A stretch of 64,000 nucleotides of DNA. Origin: Paraburkholderia phosphatilytica. Lineage in GTDB: Bacteria > Pseudomonadota > Gammaproteobacteria > Burkholderiales > Burkholderiaceae. The stretch is taken from the NCBI RefSeq assembly GCF_003443895.1, contig NZ_QQOA01000003.1, forward strand, positions 62,001 through 126,000. The letters run 5' to 3'. Positions 51,624 to 61,573 of this stretch are shown here, piece after piece. Every line of letters begins with the position of its first letter. The first letter of the stretch is position 1. A program made the position numbers and the translations under genes. The notes beneath the pieces were generated by a model. The model did no database searches. It was not told the origin of the DNA and saw only the letters and a program-made list of their open reading frames with translations.

Positions 51624-51956
51624 TCAGTGCCAGCGGCCGTGATCGTCGTGGCCATAGTGACCGTAGCCGCCGTGATCGTAGCCATGATGGTGATACCACT
51701 CGTCGCGGCCCCAGTAACGACGGCCGTCCCAGTAACGATCGCCGTGCCAGCCGATCACGATGGCCGGCGCAGCGTACACGGGCGCCGGCTGATACACGAC
51801 CGGCGGCGGGGGCGGTGCATACACAGGTGCCGGTGCAACGTACACGGGCGCCGGAATACCGATGTTGACCCCGATGTCCACGTGAGCCATGGCCGCGCTC
51901 GACGCGCCGATGGCCAGCGCGCCGATTACGAGCGAAACAAGACGAGTGGGCTTCAT
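51624..51956 (-). CDS. Small secreted His/Tyr/Pro-rich protein
   Basis: 110 aa. Signal peptide of ~24 residues (LVSLVIGALAIGASSAAMA) then a Pro/Val/Tyr segment of APVY-type repeats (VYVAPAPVYAPPPPPV), an aromatic middle with WDGRRYWGRDEW, and a C-terminal His/Gly/Tyr/Asp tail (HHHGYDHGGYGHYGHDDHG). The composition suggests a periplasmic or surface protein able to bind metal, but no function is known. Similar short proteins are common in Burkholderiales. Confidence 0.85.
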   Translation of the reverse strand: MKPTRLVSLVIGALAIGASSAAMAHVDIGVNIGIPAPVYVAPAPVYAPPPPPVVYQPAPVYAAPAIVIGWHGDRYWDGRRYWGRDEWYHHHGYDHGGYGHYGHDDHGRWH

Positions 51957-52117
51957 TTGTGTTCACCTTTTTGAGATGTGTTTTGCTGCGTGAAATATAG
52001 CGCAAGGTGCCCACCCGCGTATTTCAACTTTGTAATAACTGATGCATAAGATCGCGCGATCGTCGTGGGAGTTACGGTTGGTTACATCGATCGCAACCGA
52101 TGTCGCGCCGACGCGAC

Positions 52118-53683
52118 TCAGCGTGCGATCGCGGCCTCCAGCCGGAACGACGACACCGCATCTTCCAGTTGCCGTGCCTGCGCTTCGAGCGACCCCGCGG
52201 CGGCGGCGGCCTGCTCGACGAGCGCGGCGTTCTGCTGCGTCACCTGCTCCATCTGCGCAACCGCCTGGCCGACCTGCACGATACCGGTAGCCTGTTCGCT
52301 CGACTCCGCCGAGATCTCCTGCACGATGCCCGCGACACGCCGCACCGCTTCGACCGTTTCGTCGATCGCGGCGCCCGCCTGCGCGACCTGCGCATTGCCT
52401 GACTGCACGCGCGCGCGCGAGTCGTCGATCAGTGTCCGGATCTCGCGCGCGGCGCTCGCGCTACGCTGCGCGAGCGCGCGCACCTCGCCCGCGACCACGG
52501 CGAAACCACGTCCCTGTTCCCCCGCGCGCGCGGCTTCCACCGCTGCGTTCAGCGCAAGGATGTTGGTCTGGAACGCGATGCCGTCGATCGTGCCGATGAT
52601 GTCCGCCATCCGCGTCGAGCCTTCTTTGATGTCGTTCATCGTCGTCACCACACTGCGCACGACGTCGCCGCTGCGCATCGCGAGTTGCGCCGCGTCGCTC
52701 GCCAGCGTGCTCGCCGCGCGCGCATTCTCCGCATTGCTGGCGACTGTCGAAGTCAGCTGCTTCATGCTCGCGGCCGTCTCTTCCAGTGCCGCGGACTGCT
52801 GCTCGGTGCGCGACGACAGATCCAGGTTCCCCGCGGCAATCTCCTGAGCGCCGACGTTCACCGAGTCCGAGCTGCTGAGCACCTGCCGCACGGTGCGCGC
52901 GAGCCCCTCTTTCATCCGCGTGATCGCAACGAGCAGACGTCCCACCTCGTTGTTGCCCGCCGCCGCGATCGCGATCGTCAGGTCGCCGTCGGCCACCTTG
53001 TCGAGCAGGCGGGCCGCCTCGGTCAACGGCCTGACGACGAGCGCGCGCAGCGCGAAATGCACGGCGACGATGAGGCCGAGCGCCACGATCACACCGCACA
53101 CGACGAGCTTGACGATCAGTTGGTAGCGCGCATCGCCGAGATCGGTCTCCGTCTGGGCGAGTTCGTTCGCCTGCTTCTGGAATTTTTCGACGACCACCGA
53201 GTAAGCGGCGCCCGACGCCGTGATGTCCTTCGCGTTGATCGCCGCGTACTTCGCGGGGTCGTTCGCGCGCAATGCATCGAGGGCGCGCTGCACCGTGTCG
53301 GTGTGCGCACGCGCCAGCTGCACGATGCTTTGCTGAAGCGCGTCGTCCTGCCCATCGAAGCTCGGCGCACTGGCGAACGACCGCAGTTGCGCCATCGACT
53401 TGTCGATACTCGCCTGCGCGCTGTCGATCGCTTTCGTGTTCGGGCTCGCGCCCGGTTCTTCGCGCGCGGTGCTGTATGCGCGGACCAGCGCGCTGCGCGC
53501 GCGGGTCATGTCCTTGTACGCGTCGTTGAGCAGAATGCAGCGCGCCGAAATAGTGTGCACGCGGTCGGTCGACCGGTTCGCCGCGTGCAACGAAGCGATG
53601 CCCGCCATCCCGCCGCCCACGATCATCGCGCCGAAAATCGCGAGTATCGCGAGCAACCCCGTGCGTATGCTGATGTTCTTCAT
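52118..53683 (-). CDS. Methyl-accepting chemotaxis protein
   Basis: 521 aa, Tar-type transmembrane receptor. TM1 near residues 10-32, a ~155-residue helical periplasmic sensor domain, TM2 near 190-212, HAMP linker, then the cytoplasmic coiled coil with the invariant hairpin around [20 protein letters not shown] and [21 protein letters not shown]. No CheB/CheR-tethering NWETF-like pentapeptide is seen at the C-terminus. Ligand unknown. Single gene with no chemotaxis neighbours. Confidence 0.95.
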   Translation of the reverse strand: MKNISIRTGLLAILAIFGAMIVGGGMAGIASLHAANRSTDRVHTISARCILLNDAYKDMTRARSALVRAYSTAREEPGASPNTKAIDSAQASIDKSMAQLRSFASAPSFDGQDDALQQSIVQLARAHTDTVQRALDALRANDPAKYAAINAKDITASGAAYSVVVEKFQKQANELAQTETDLGDARYQLIVKLVVCGVIVALGLIVAVHFALRALVVRPLTEAARLLDKVADGDLTIAIAAAGNNEVGRLLVAITRMKEGLARTVRQVLSSSDSVNVGAQEIAAGNLDLSSRTEQQSAALEETAASMKQLTSTVASNAENARAASTLASDAAQLAMRSGDVVRSVVTTMNDIKEGSTRMADIIGTIDGIAFQTNILALNAAVEAARAGEQGRGFAVVAGEVRALAQRSASAAREIRTLIDDSRARVQSGNAQVAQAGAAIDETVEAVRRVAGIVQEISAESSEQATGIVQVGQAVAQMEQVTQQNAALVEQAAAAAGSLEAQARQLEDAVSSFRLEAAIAR

Positions 53684-53792
53684 GTCGTGTTCCCCAGTGA
53701 CTCCGCGTCCCTCGTTCGGGCGCGATGCCGGACCATGCGGCCGCGACGCGGCGACCGGTGCGATCGCGGCCGCCGGCCCGGTCCGCTGCCCG

Positions 53793-54872
53793 CTATTTGA
53801 CGTCGACGATCTCGACCCACGAAGGATTCTTGCCCACGAGGAACGAGCCCTGCAGCTTGAGCTCGCCCGTCGCGGGATCGATGCGATGCACGCTGACCGC
53901 GTTCGACAGCTGCCCGGCCGACAGCAGCCAGTGTCCTGACGGATCGATCGCGAATGCGCGCGGCTGCTTTTCGGTCGGATACTCGCCGATCTTCGTCAGG
54001 TTGCCGTCCTGCGCGTCGATCCGGTATGCGATCAACGTGCTGGACGTGCGCTCCGATGCGTACAGGTAATGGCCATCGGGTGTCGTGTGAACGTCCGCGG
54101 CCCACGGCGTGCCAGTGAAGCCGGCGGGCACCGCGGAGACGGTCTGGCGGATCGCGAGCGTGCCCCGGTCAGGATCGAACGCGGCGCGCTCCAGCTTGCC
54201 GTCGAGTTCGTCGACGATGTAGACGACGCGGCCGTTCGGATGGAACGTGAAATGTCGCGGGCCCGCCTGATTCGCGAAATTCAGCGTGGGCGGATCGTTG
54301 GGCGTGATCGCGCCCGTTTTCGCGTCGAAGCGGCACTGCATGATGATGTCGCCGCCGAGATTCGTCGCGAAGAGCCAGCGGTTCGATGGGTCGGTCTTGA
54401 TCGCATGCGCCTTCGGCTTCGTCGGAATCACGATGCTCGCGGGCGCCACCACACCTTCCTCGCCGATGCGGCTCTCGCTGATCAGATTGCCGCCGTACGA
54501 TGCCGCAAAGAGAAAGCGTCCCGTCCGGTCGGTCGACAGATTGGCCATGCTCTCCGGTAACGGCGATGTCGCGACTGGCGTCAGCATGCCGTCGCCCGCG
54601 CCGACGCGAAAGCTCGCGACGGAGTACGGCTTCGAGCGCAGCGACGCGAACAGATAGCGGCGATCCGGGCTCACCGCGAGCGGCATCACCATGCCAGATA
54701 CCGGCACGTCCTGAACCGACGACAGCTTGCCGGTCGCTTCATTCAGACGCAGCACCGAAATCGACTGGCTGTCCGCGTTCGATACGTAGACCGCGGTCGA
54801 CGCGTACGCCGTACCAGTCAGCCCGCCCAGAGTCGCCGCAAGCGCGGCCGTCCATTTCGTCATCGCATGCAC
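53793..54872 (-). CDS. Secreted lactonase-fold (YbhE/6-phosphogluconolactonase-like) beta-propeller protein
   Basis: 359 aa. N-terminal signal peptide ([16 protein letters not shown]). The rest is seven-bladed propeller of the lactonase_7 family: repeated strands such as [45 protein letters not shown] and [13 protein letters not shown]. coli YbhE/Pgl is a cytoplasmic 6-phosphogluconolactonase of this fold; an exported copy probably acts on an extracytoplasmic sugar lactone or serves another role. Upstream of an MFS sugar-acid transporter on the same strand but 183 bp away. Confidence 0.88.
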   Translation of the reverse strand: MHAMTKWTAALAATLGGLTGTAYASTAVYVSNADSQSISVLRLNEATGKLSSVQDVPVSGMVMPLAVSPDRRYLFASLRSKPYSVASFRVGAGDGMLTPVATSPLPESMANLSTDRTGRFLFAASYGGNLISESRIGEEGVVAPASIVIPTKPKAHAIKTDPSNRWLFATNLGGDIIMQCRFDAKTGAITPNDPPTLNFANQAGPRHFTFHPNGRVVYIVDELDGKLERAAFDPDRGTLAIRQTVSAVPAGFTGTPWAADVHTTPDGHYLYASERTSSTLIAYRIDAQDGNLTKIGEYPTEKQPRAFAIDPSGHWLLSAGQLSNAVSVHRIDPATGELKLQGSFLVGKNPSWVEIVDVK

Positions 54873-55055
54873 GAACGTTCTCCATTCCGTTCGGCGCGGA
54901 GGTCGCAGCCCCTCGCCGTTGTTTGTCTGATGCGTTGCAGACCCTCCTGCGAACGAGGGTGAAGATGCATCGGCAATTACGGCATGCGGCCAGACAACTT
55001 TAACGAGGGGTAAGGATTGTCTGACATGTACGAAGCCTCATGCGCTTCGTGGACC

Positions 55056-56393
55056 TCAATGACGCAGTTCGACCCGCCTGATATCCCGCACGATCACGAG
55101 ATAGCTGAACACGGTGAGCAACGCGTTGGCGCCGACGAAGACGAGCGCTCCGCTGAAGGAACCGGTGCTGCCGACCAGATAGCCGATGACGATCGGCGTG
55201 ACGATGCCCGCGGTATTGCCGAACAGGTTGAAGATCGCGCCGGACAGGCCGACCGCCTCCGGCGGCGCCGTATCGGCAACGACGGCCCAGCCGAGCGCGC
55301 CGAGACCCTTGCCGAAGAACGCGAGCGCCATCAGGCTGACGACGAGCCAGTTCTCGTGGACGTAGTTGCAGCCGATCATGGTCACCGACAGCAGCATCCC
55401 GCCGACGATCGGCACCTTGCGCGCCACCGTCAGCGAATGGCCGCGCCGCAGCAGCCCATCCGACAGCACGCCGCCCAGCATGCCGCCCGCAAAGCCGCAG
55501 ATCGCGGGCGCCGACGCGGCGAAGCCTGCCTGCAGGATCGTCATCCCGCGCGCCTGCACGAGATAGAGCGGAAACCACGTCAGGAAGAAGTAGGTCAGCA
55601 CGTTGATGCAGTACTGGCCGAGATAGACGCCGAGCAGCATGCGGTTGGTCAGGAGCTGACGCATCAGCGCGAAACTCGAGACGCCGCCGCCGGCGTCCGC
55701 CCGTTCGACGCGCGGTCCCGGTCGAACCACGCCGCCGCCCTGTTCGATGTAGTCGAGTTCGGCGCGGTTGACGCCGGGATGCTCGGACGGGCTGCGCATC
55801 AGCTTGAGCCACAACAGCACGATCGCGAAGCCCGCGACGCCCATCGCGAGGTACACGTGGCGCCAGCCGAACGCGTGCGTGAGCCACGCCATAAACGGCG
55901 TGAAGACCGCGGCCGCACAGTATTGGGCGGCATTGAAGATCGCCGATGCCGTGCCGCGCTCGGCGGTCGGAAACCAGCTCGCGACGATCTTGCCGTTGGC
56001 CGGAAAAGCCGGCGCTTCGGCGAAACCCATCGCGAAGCGCAGCGCGAACAACGTCGCGATCGCCGCGCCGCCGGCCACGAGGCCGACACTGCCCTGCAGC
56101 AGCGTGAACAGCGACCAGAAGAAGATGCTGGCCGCGTAGACCCGGCGCGCGCCGAAGCGGTCGAGCAGCCAGCCGCTCGGCAGCTGCGCGAGCACGTACG
56201 CCCAGCTGAACGCGGAGAACACGTAGCCCATCTGGACCGCGTCGATGCCGAATTCCTTGCGCATCGCCGTGCCGGTGACCGAGAGGGTCGCGCGGTCGGC
56301 GTAGTTGAACGTCGTGATGATGAAGATCATCAGCAGGATGCCGTAGCGGACGTTGCTGCGTTGGGCGACGCTCGCGGCGCGGCTGAGTTCCAT
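55056..56393 (-). CDS. MFS transporter, anion:cation symporter (sugar acid, GudP/ExuT-like)
   Basis: 445 aa, twelve membrane segments, ACS family: YADRATLSVTGTAMRKEFG in helix 1 region, GWLLDRFGARRVY between helices 2 and 3, and FAEAPAFPANGKIVASWFP. Members import D-glucarate, galactarate or hexuronates. The ATG at 56393 (MELSRAASVAQR) has GGAGA seven bases upstream; extension to 56450 is not supported. No catabolic genes are adjacent, so the substrate stays open. Confidence 0.9.
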   Translation of the reverse strand: MELSRAASVAQRSNVRYGILLMIFIITTFNYADRATLSVTGTAMRKEFGIDAVQMGYVFSAFSWAYVLAQLPSGWLLDRFGARRVYAASIFFWSLFTLLQGSVGLVAGGAAIATLFALRFAMGFAEAPAFPANGKIVASWFPTAERGTASAIFNAAQYCAAAVFTPFMAWLTHAFGWRHVYLAMGVAGFAIVLLWLKLMRSPSEHPGVNRAELDYIEQGGGVVRPGPRVERADAGGGVSSFALMRQLLTNRMLLGVYLGQYCINVLTYFFLTWFPLYLVQARGMTILQAGFAASAPAICGFAGGMLGGVLSDGLLRRGHSLTVARKVPIVGGMLLSVTMIGCNYVHENWLVVSLMALAFFGKGLGALGWAVVADTAPPEAVGLSGAIFNLFGNTAGIVTPIVIGYLVGSTGSFSGALVFVGANALLTVFSYLVIVRDIRRVELRH

Positions 56394-56863
56394 CGTGTCT
56401 CCAGAACGTTGGGCAAAGGCGGCAGGCGGAATTCGATGCGCGACGGTCATCCGCTCACGGCACCGGTCGCGGGATCGTCCTGCCGGATCTCGCGCCTCTA
56501 TTTGTAATACAACATAGAATCATTAAACAATGTTGTCTGTCAACAAATCTTTCGGCCACACGCGACCACTCAGGGTCCGCAAGCACTCCTCAAAGTGTTT
56601 TTCCAACGGCTACCTGGCTTGACAGGATTCGCGCCCAGTGGACGACCGCGCATAGCGTGCTGCGGAGGGTGAAATCGAGGCTGCCGGAGCGACGACCTCG
56701 GGCGGTATTCGATTTGCGCCTGGCGCTCCCTGAAGCGCTCAAGACCGGCGTGCTCTACGGACACATCTTTCGGTGAACTGAAGACCCGGCTGAACCGTTT
56801 GGCGACCCAAAAAACAAAAACCCCGTAAGTCCTAAAACTTACGGGGTTTCGCCGCCATATCAC
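56394..56863. promoter_or_regulatory. MFS promoter/operator region and spacer to tRNA-Ser
   Basis: Minus-strand perfect -35 TTGACA (56543-56538) with two inverted repeats nearby: TTGTA-A-TACAA (56502-56512, in the -10/start region) and TGTTG-TCTGT-CAACA (56531-56545, over the -35). TTGTANTACAA resembles FadR-subfamily GntR operators. The remaining bases to 56776 hold an open plus-strand frame without a start codon, not recognised, described among the findings. Confidence 0.5.
56812..56849 (-). terminator. Terminator of tRNA-Ser
   Basis: AAACCCCGTAAGT (56818-56830) pairs perfectly with ACTTACGGGGTTT (56837-56849), followed on the minus strand by a T-rich run. It sits 14 bp after the tRNA. Confidence 0.93.
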
Positions 56864-56957
56864 TGGCGGAGACGGAGGGATTCGAACCCTCGATCCAGGT
56901 TTTGGCCCAGATGCTCCCTTAGCAGGGGAGTGCCTTCGACCTCTCGGCCACGTCTCC
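56864..56957 (-). tRNA. tRNA-Ser(GCT)
   Basis: 94 nt with encoded CCA and the long variable arm of class II tRNAs. Acceptor GGAGACG/CGTCTCC, anticodon GCT in the loop of CTCCCCTGCTAAGGGAG. Confidence 0.96.
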
Positions 56958-57000
56958 CAAACTTTCGCTCGCGCCAGGGAGGCAGCGCGACGAAGCCAAG

Positions 57001-57029
57001 ATAATAGCGGGTTCACGGCTCGTGGTCAA
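57001..57029 (-). promoter_or_regulatory. Sigma-70 promoter of tRNA-Ser
   Basis: Minus strand: TTGACC (57029-57024), 17-bp spacer, TATTAT (57006-57001), 5 of 6 matches each. About 43 bp lie between the -10 and the tRNA 5' end. Confidence 0.8.
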
Positions 57030-57154
57030 ACGCCACGGCACGGTTTTTGTCGTGCCGTCATCGACCTGTCATGCCCCTCGCCCGCTATGATTTGCTACCG
57101 GCTATGCCGGTTCGCGAGCGGCGCGCGCCTCGACGCGCACCGCCCGCGCGAAGC

Positions 57155-58405
57155 TCACGCCTGATCAAGTTCGAACGCCTTGTGGAGCGCGCGCACCGCA
57201 AGCTCCATGTACTTCTCGTCGATCAGCACCGAGATCTTGATTTCGGAGGTGGAGATCATCTGGATGTTGATGCCCTCTTCCGACAGCGTGCGGAACATCG
57301 TGCTCGCGATGCCCACGTGCGAACGCATGCCGACGCCGACCACTGACACCTTCGACACCTTCGGATCGCCCAGCACCTGCTCCGCGTTCACATGGCCCTT
57401 CACCTGACCCGTGAGGATGTCCATCGCGCGCTGATAGTCGCCGCGGCCGACCGTGAACGTGAACGCCGTCTTGCCTTCGACGCTCTGGTTCTGGATGATC
57501 ATGTCGACGTCGATGTTCGCGTCTGCCACGGGGCCGAGAATCTGGTACGCGATGCCCGGCTTGTCGGGCACACCCATCACGGCGATACGCGCCTCATCGC
57601 GCTGGAACGCGATACCCGAGATGACTGCTTTTTCCATGGTCTCGTCTTCTTCAAAAGTAATCAGGGTGCCCGACTTCATCTCGTCGTCGAGCGACATCAG
57701 CGGATCGGTCAAGCTCGACAGCACACGCGTCTTCACCTGATATTTGCCGGCAAATTCCACCGAGCGGATCTGCAGCACCTTCGAGCCGAGGCTCGCCATT
57801 TCCAGCATTTCCTCGAACGTGACGCGATCGAGCCGGCGCGCTTCTTCGACGACGCGCGGGTCGGTCGTGTAGACGCCGTCCACATCCGTGTAGATCAGGC
57901 ACTCTTCGGCCTTCAGCGCAGCCGCGACCGCCACCGCCGACGTGTCCGAGCCACCGCGGCCGAGCGTCGTGATGTGGCCTTCGGGGTCGATGCCCTGGAA
58001 GCCGGTGATCACGACGACCTTGCCATCGTCGAGATCGCGCAGCACGCGCTCGCTTTCGATGTCGCTGATGCGTGCCTTCGTGAATGCGCTGTCGGTTTTG
58101 ACCGCGACCTGCCAGCCGGCGTAGCTGACTGCATCGACGCCCATCTCGTGCAGCGCGATGGACAGGAGTCCGACGCTGACCTGTTCGCCGGTGGACGCGA
58201 TCATGTCGAGTTCGCGCGGGCTCGGCTGCGCCGAGATCTCTTTGGCGAGGCCGATCAGGCGGTTCGTTTCGCCGGACATCGCCGACGGCACGACGACCAT
58301 CTTGTGGCCGGCCTTGTGCCATTTCGCGACGCGTCTTGCGACGTTCTTGATGCGCTCGACCGAGCCCATCGAAGTGCCGCCGTATTTATGTACGATGAGT
58401 GCCAT
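57155..58405 (-). CDS. lysC: Aspartate kinase
   Basis: 416 aa, monofunctional class II-type aspartokinase. It phosphorylates aspartate, committing it to lysine/threonine/methionine and DAP synthesis. Begins MALIVHKYGGTSMGS with the ATP/aspartate KYGGTS motif; two C-terminal ACT domains (from ~265) imply feedback control by lysine/threonine. The ATG at 58405 is the family start; the frame is open to 58528. It supplies the dap genes found at 9-13 kb. Confidence 0.97.
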   Translation of the reverse strand: MALIVHKYGGTSMGSVERIKNVARRVAKWHKAGHKMVVVPSAMSGETNRLIGLAKEISAQPSPRELDMIASTGEQVSVGLLSIALHEMGVDAVSYAGWQVAVKTDSAFTKARISDIESERVLRDLDDGKVVVITGFQGIDPEGHITTLGRGGSDTSAVAVAAALKAEECLIYTDVDGVYTTDPRVVEEARRLDRVTFEEMLEMASLGSKVLQIRSVEFAGKYQVKTRVLSSLTDPLMSLDDEMKSGTLITFEEDETMEKAVISGIAFQRDEARIAVMGVPDKPGIAYQILGPVADANIDVDMIIQNQSVEGKTAFTFTVGRGDYQRAMDILTGQVKGHVNAEQVLGDPKVSKVSVVGVGMRSHVGIASTMFRTLSEEGINIQMISTSEIKISVLIDEKYMELAVRALHKAFELDQA

Positions 58406-58881
58406 TGTCGTTCTGAACTGGAGGAGTAACCGCGCTGGCGCACTGGCAGTGCCCGCAGAAACAGCAGCGTTACGGAAAGCGGCGAACGATGGCGGAATGC
58501 GGGGACATGAATGCAGCGCGTGCAGCACACGCGGGGTTGTCCGGGCGGGCGCCGATACCGCCTCGTCGCTTTGACCACTTGGCGTAACGACTCGGCGCGC
58601 CGACAGGGTGCTATCGCGCGAACGACCCGTGGCTCGCGCGCGGCCCCGAGTGCACGATGTGCCTGTTCACCGCACGGACCGCTTGTGACGATTAAAGCGA
58701 GCCGGACAACCGAAAACCTTACCCGATTGATACCAAAAAGACAAGCTTTGCAATCGGATGCGGCACCGTAAATGCTTGTACGCAAACGATTTGTGCGAAC
58801 GTGGGGCGCGATCGCGACGACTGTTGGGGCTTCGGGTTCCGGTGGCGCCCGGGTGGTACTCCGTTGCTGCTTGCACAGCGC
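58406..58881 (-). other. Gene-free region between tilS and lysC
   Basis: 476 bp without a credible gene. It should contain the lysC promoter, but only weak matches were seen (for example TTGTCT near 58733 on the minus strand with a poor -10). No lysine-riboswitch-like structure was recognised by eye. Confidence 0.4.
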
Positions 58882-60399
58882 TCACGCAAGCGTGAGATCC
58901 GGACGCCACTCGATGCGAACCCACGCCGCCGCTGCGCCACGCGCTTCGTCCGGCTGATCTTTCGAAACACCTTCCAGCGCATCGGCATTGAGGCCGAGCT
59001 CCGGCACGAACAGCAACCGCTCGCCTGCATACAGCAACGGCACGTCGCGCCGCCACGCTGGAATGCCGCGGCGCTGGAACAGATTCTTCAGCGTGCGGCT
59101 CAAGTCCCCGGGCGCGCGGCGCATCCGCTCGCCACCCTTGCGCGAGCACGCGACGAGCGGCGCGACTTCGAGCACGCGAACGTCGATCGCCTCGCGATCT
59201 TCTGCCGGCGCGGGCGCGAACACGAAGGACCCGCGCCATTGCGGCAGATGCCACACCATCTGGCCACGCCAGCGCAGTTCGCTCGGCGCGCGCGGCTGCA
59301 GCGCCGTCTCGTCGGCCGGCTCGGCACTGTCGCCCGCCTCCCAGTAGACGACGCCGCGATAGCACCGCAACGCCTGCCCCGCGTGATCGACCCGCATCGC
59401 GTGATCGTCGCCGAGTTCGCGCAACTGGCGCAGCGCATCGGCAAGACGCGCGGCCGATGCCGCCGGCATGCCTAGCGAACGCATCCAGTAACGCAGCAGA
59501 TTCGATGCGCGCTCGTCGTCGAGCGCGAGGAGCGCGTCGCGGCGCAGTGCTTCAGCGGCGGCTTCCGACGCAGCTGGCGATGCTTTCGCGTCGGTTGATA
59601 TGTCTGCGTGCTCACGCGCGAGCTCTGCCACGTTCGCGTCGACCGCCACCTCGCGCAGATCGAGCCGCGCCAGTTCATCGAGCAGACGCTGCGCCGATGC
59701 CGCGTGCGCGGCCGTGCGCGCGAACGCGTCGCGAAAGCCTGGAAAGCGCACGGCCAGCGTCGGCATCACGTCGTGACGCAACGCGTTGCGCGCGTAGCGT
59801 GTGTCGTCGTTCGACTCGTCGTCGATCCAGCGCAGCCCGCGTCCGGTCGCATACTGTTCGAGCTGCGCGCGCAGCACGCGCAGCAGCGGCCGCGAGCGCG
59901 GCACCGTCGCGCCCGGCGCGCGATAGTCGGAGCCCATCGCGGCGAGACCCGCCAGCCCAGCGCCGCGCAACAGTTGCAGCAACACCGTTTCCGCCTGATC
60001 GTCGGCATGCTGCGCGAGCCATAACGACGCGACGCCGTGCTCGTCACACCGACGATCGAGCGCACGATAACGCGCGTCGCGCGCCGCCGCCTCGACGCTC
60101 ACCCCGCTCGTACGCGACATGTCGACCCGCTCCGCGGCAAACGCCGCGCCGCACGCACGCGCCGATGTTTCGCAATGGGCGAGCCATTCGTCCGCATGAC
60201 TTGAGAGACCGTGATGCACATGCAGCGCCACGACTCGCGCCGCGCCGGCAACGCGCACTGCCGCATCGAGCAGCACGCTCGAATCGAGCCCGCCGCTGAA
60301 GCCGATCGCGACGCGCGCGTCGGGAGGCAGCGCGGAAAGCGCAACGCCGACCGCATCGAGAACGACACGGTCGGCGTTGGAAGAAGAAGTATCGGTCAC
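58882..60399 (-). CDS. tilS: tRNA(Ile)-lysidine synthase
   Basis: 505 aa, longer than E. coli TilS (432), partly through Ala-rich segments around residues ~260-290. It converts C34 of tRNA-Ile(CAU) to lysidine so that it reads AUA. The PP-loop IGFSGGLDSSVLLDA is near residue 33, followed by HVHHGLSSHADEWLAHC. The C-terminal substrate-binding domain (LFQRRGIPAWRRDVPLLY) is also present. Lies between accA and lysC, all on the minus strand. Confidence 0.95.
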   Translation of the reverse strand: MTDTSSSNADRVVLDAVGVALSALPPDARVAIGFSGGLDSSVLLDAAVRVAGAARVVALHVHHGLSSHADEWLAHCETSARACGAAFAAERVDMSRTSGVSVEAAARDARYRALDRRCDEHGVASLWLAQHADDQAETVLLQLLRGAGLAGLAAMGSDYRAPGATVPRSRPLLRVLRAQLEQYATGRGLRWIDDESNDDTRYARNALRHDVMPTLAVRFPGFRDAFARTAAHAASAQRLLDELARLDLREVAVDANVAELAREHADISTDAKASPAASEAAAEALRRDALLALDDERASNLLRYWMRSLGMPAASAARLADALRQLRELGDDHAMRVDHAGQALRCYRGVVYWEAGDSAEPADETALQPRAPSELRWRGQMVWHLPQWRGSFVFAPAPAEDREAIDVRVLEVAPLVACSRKGGERMRRAPGDLSRTLKNLFQRRGIPAWRRDVPLLYAGERLLFVPELGLNADALEGVSKDQPDEARGAAAAWVRIEWRPDLTLA

Positions 60400-60466
60400 G
60401 GCAGGACGGCGCTCTCGCGCCCCTCGGACGAAAAATCGCGCGACGCCCGGTCGCGCACCTTGCGCG

Positions 60467-61438
60467 TCATGCGCCCGGCGTCGTTTCCTTGTACTTGCCG
60501 TACGCCATCAGACGTTCGAAGCGGCGCTGACGCAGATCGGGAATGCTCATCCCCTGGAACTGGCGCAGCGTATCCGCGAGCGCGCGGCGCAGCAGCGCGG
60601 CCATGCCCTTCGGATCGCGGTGCGCGCCGCCAAGCGGCTCGTTGATGATCTTGTCGATCAGGCCGAGCGCCTTCAGGCGATGCGCGGTCAGACCCAGCGC
60701 TTCGGCAGCTTCCGGCGCCTTGGCCGCGCTCTTCCACAGAATCGACGCGCAGCCTTCGGGCGAAATCACCGAGTAGGTGGAGAACTGCAGCATCAGCACG
60801 CTATCCGACACGGCGACCGCGAGCGCGCCGCCCGAGCCGCCCTCGCCGATCACCGTCGCGATCAGCGGCGTCTTCAGTTCGGCCATCACATACAGGTTGC
60901 GGCCGATCGCTTCCGATTGGCCGCGCTCTTCCGCGCCGATGCCCGGATACGCACCCGGCGTATCGATGAACGTGAAGATCGGCAGCCCGAACTTTTCGGC
61001 GAGCCGCATCAGGCGCTCCGCCTTGCGATAGCCTTCCGGGCGCGGCATGCCGAAGTTGCGCGCCGCGCGTTCCTTCGTATCACGGCCCTTCTGGTGGCCG
61101 ATGATCATGCATGCATGACCGTTGAAACGGGCGAGACCGCCGACGATCGACAGGTCGTCCGAGAACGAACGATCGCCGTGCAGTTCGTGGAAATCGGTGA
61201 ACAGCTCGTTGACGTAGTCGAGCGTGTAGGGACGTTGCGGATGACGCGCAATCTGCGAAACCTGCCAGGGCGACAGGTTCGCATAGAGATCCTTCGTGAG
61301 CTGCTGACTTTTCTTCGACAGCCGATCGATCTCTTCCGAAATATCGACGGCCGAATCGTCCTGAACGAAGCGCAATTCTTCGATCTTCGCTTCGAGTTCA
61401 GCGATCGGCTGTTCGAAATCCAGAAAAGTGGTCTTCAT
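60467..61438 (-). CDS. accA: Acetyl-CoA carboxylase carboxyltransferase subunit alpha
   Basis: 323 aa, standard AccA. With AccD it transfers CO2 from biotin to acetyl-CoA, making malonyl-CoA. Starts [20 protein letters not shown]; the core has [31 protein letters not shown] and [10 protein letters not shown] (oxyanion Gly-Gly). It lies between the alkA-like gene and tilS, 67 bp from tilS. Confidence 0.98.
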   Translation of the reverse strand: MKTTFLDFEQPIAELEAKIEELRFVQDDSAVDISEEIDRLSKKSQQLTKDLYANLSPWQVSQIARHPQRPYTLDYVNELFTDFHELHGDRSFSDDLSIVGGLARFNGHACMIIGHQKGRDTKERAARNFGMPRPEGYRKAERLMRLAEKFGLPIFTFIDTPGAYPGIGAEERGQSEAIGRNLYVMAELKTPLIATVIGEGGSGGALAVAVSDSVLMLQFSTYSVISPEGCASILWKSAAKAPEAAEALGLTAHRLKALGLIDKIINEPLGGAHRDPKGMAALLRRALADTLRQFQGMSIPDLRQRRFERLMAYGKYKETTPGA

Positions 61439-61573
61439 TGGTTGTAATCCTTGGACTTACCGGCAGCGCGTATTCTAACCGCCCTGGCTGCCGTCAATAT
61501 AGCCTTTCAACTATCGAACGCAAAATTCAATAGTCGAATAGAACGGTCATGCGACCGCATGTGCCGCACGGGC

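Noticed and set aside
58406..58881. Possible lysine riboswitch in the lysC leader
   Set aside because: No L-box-like helices or conserved core were seen, and such riboswitches are not usual in Betaproteobacteria.
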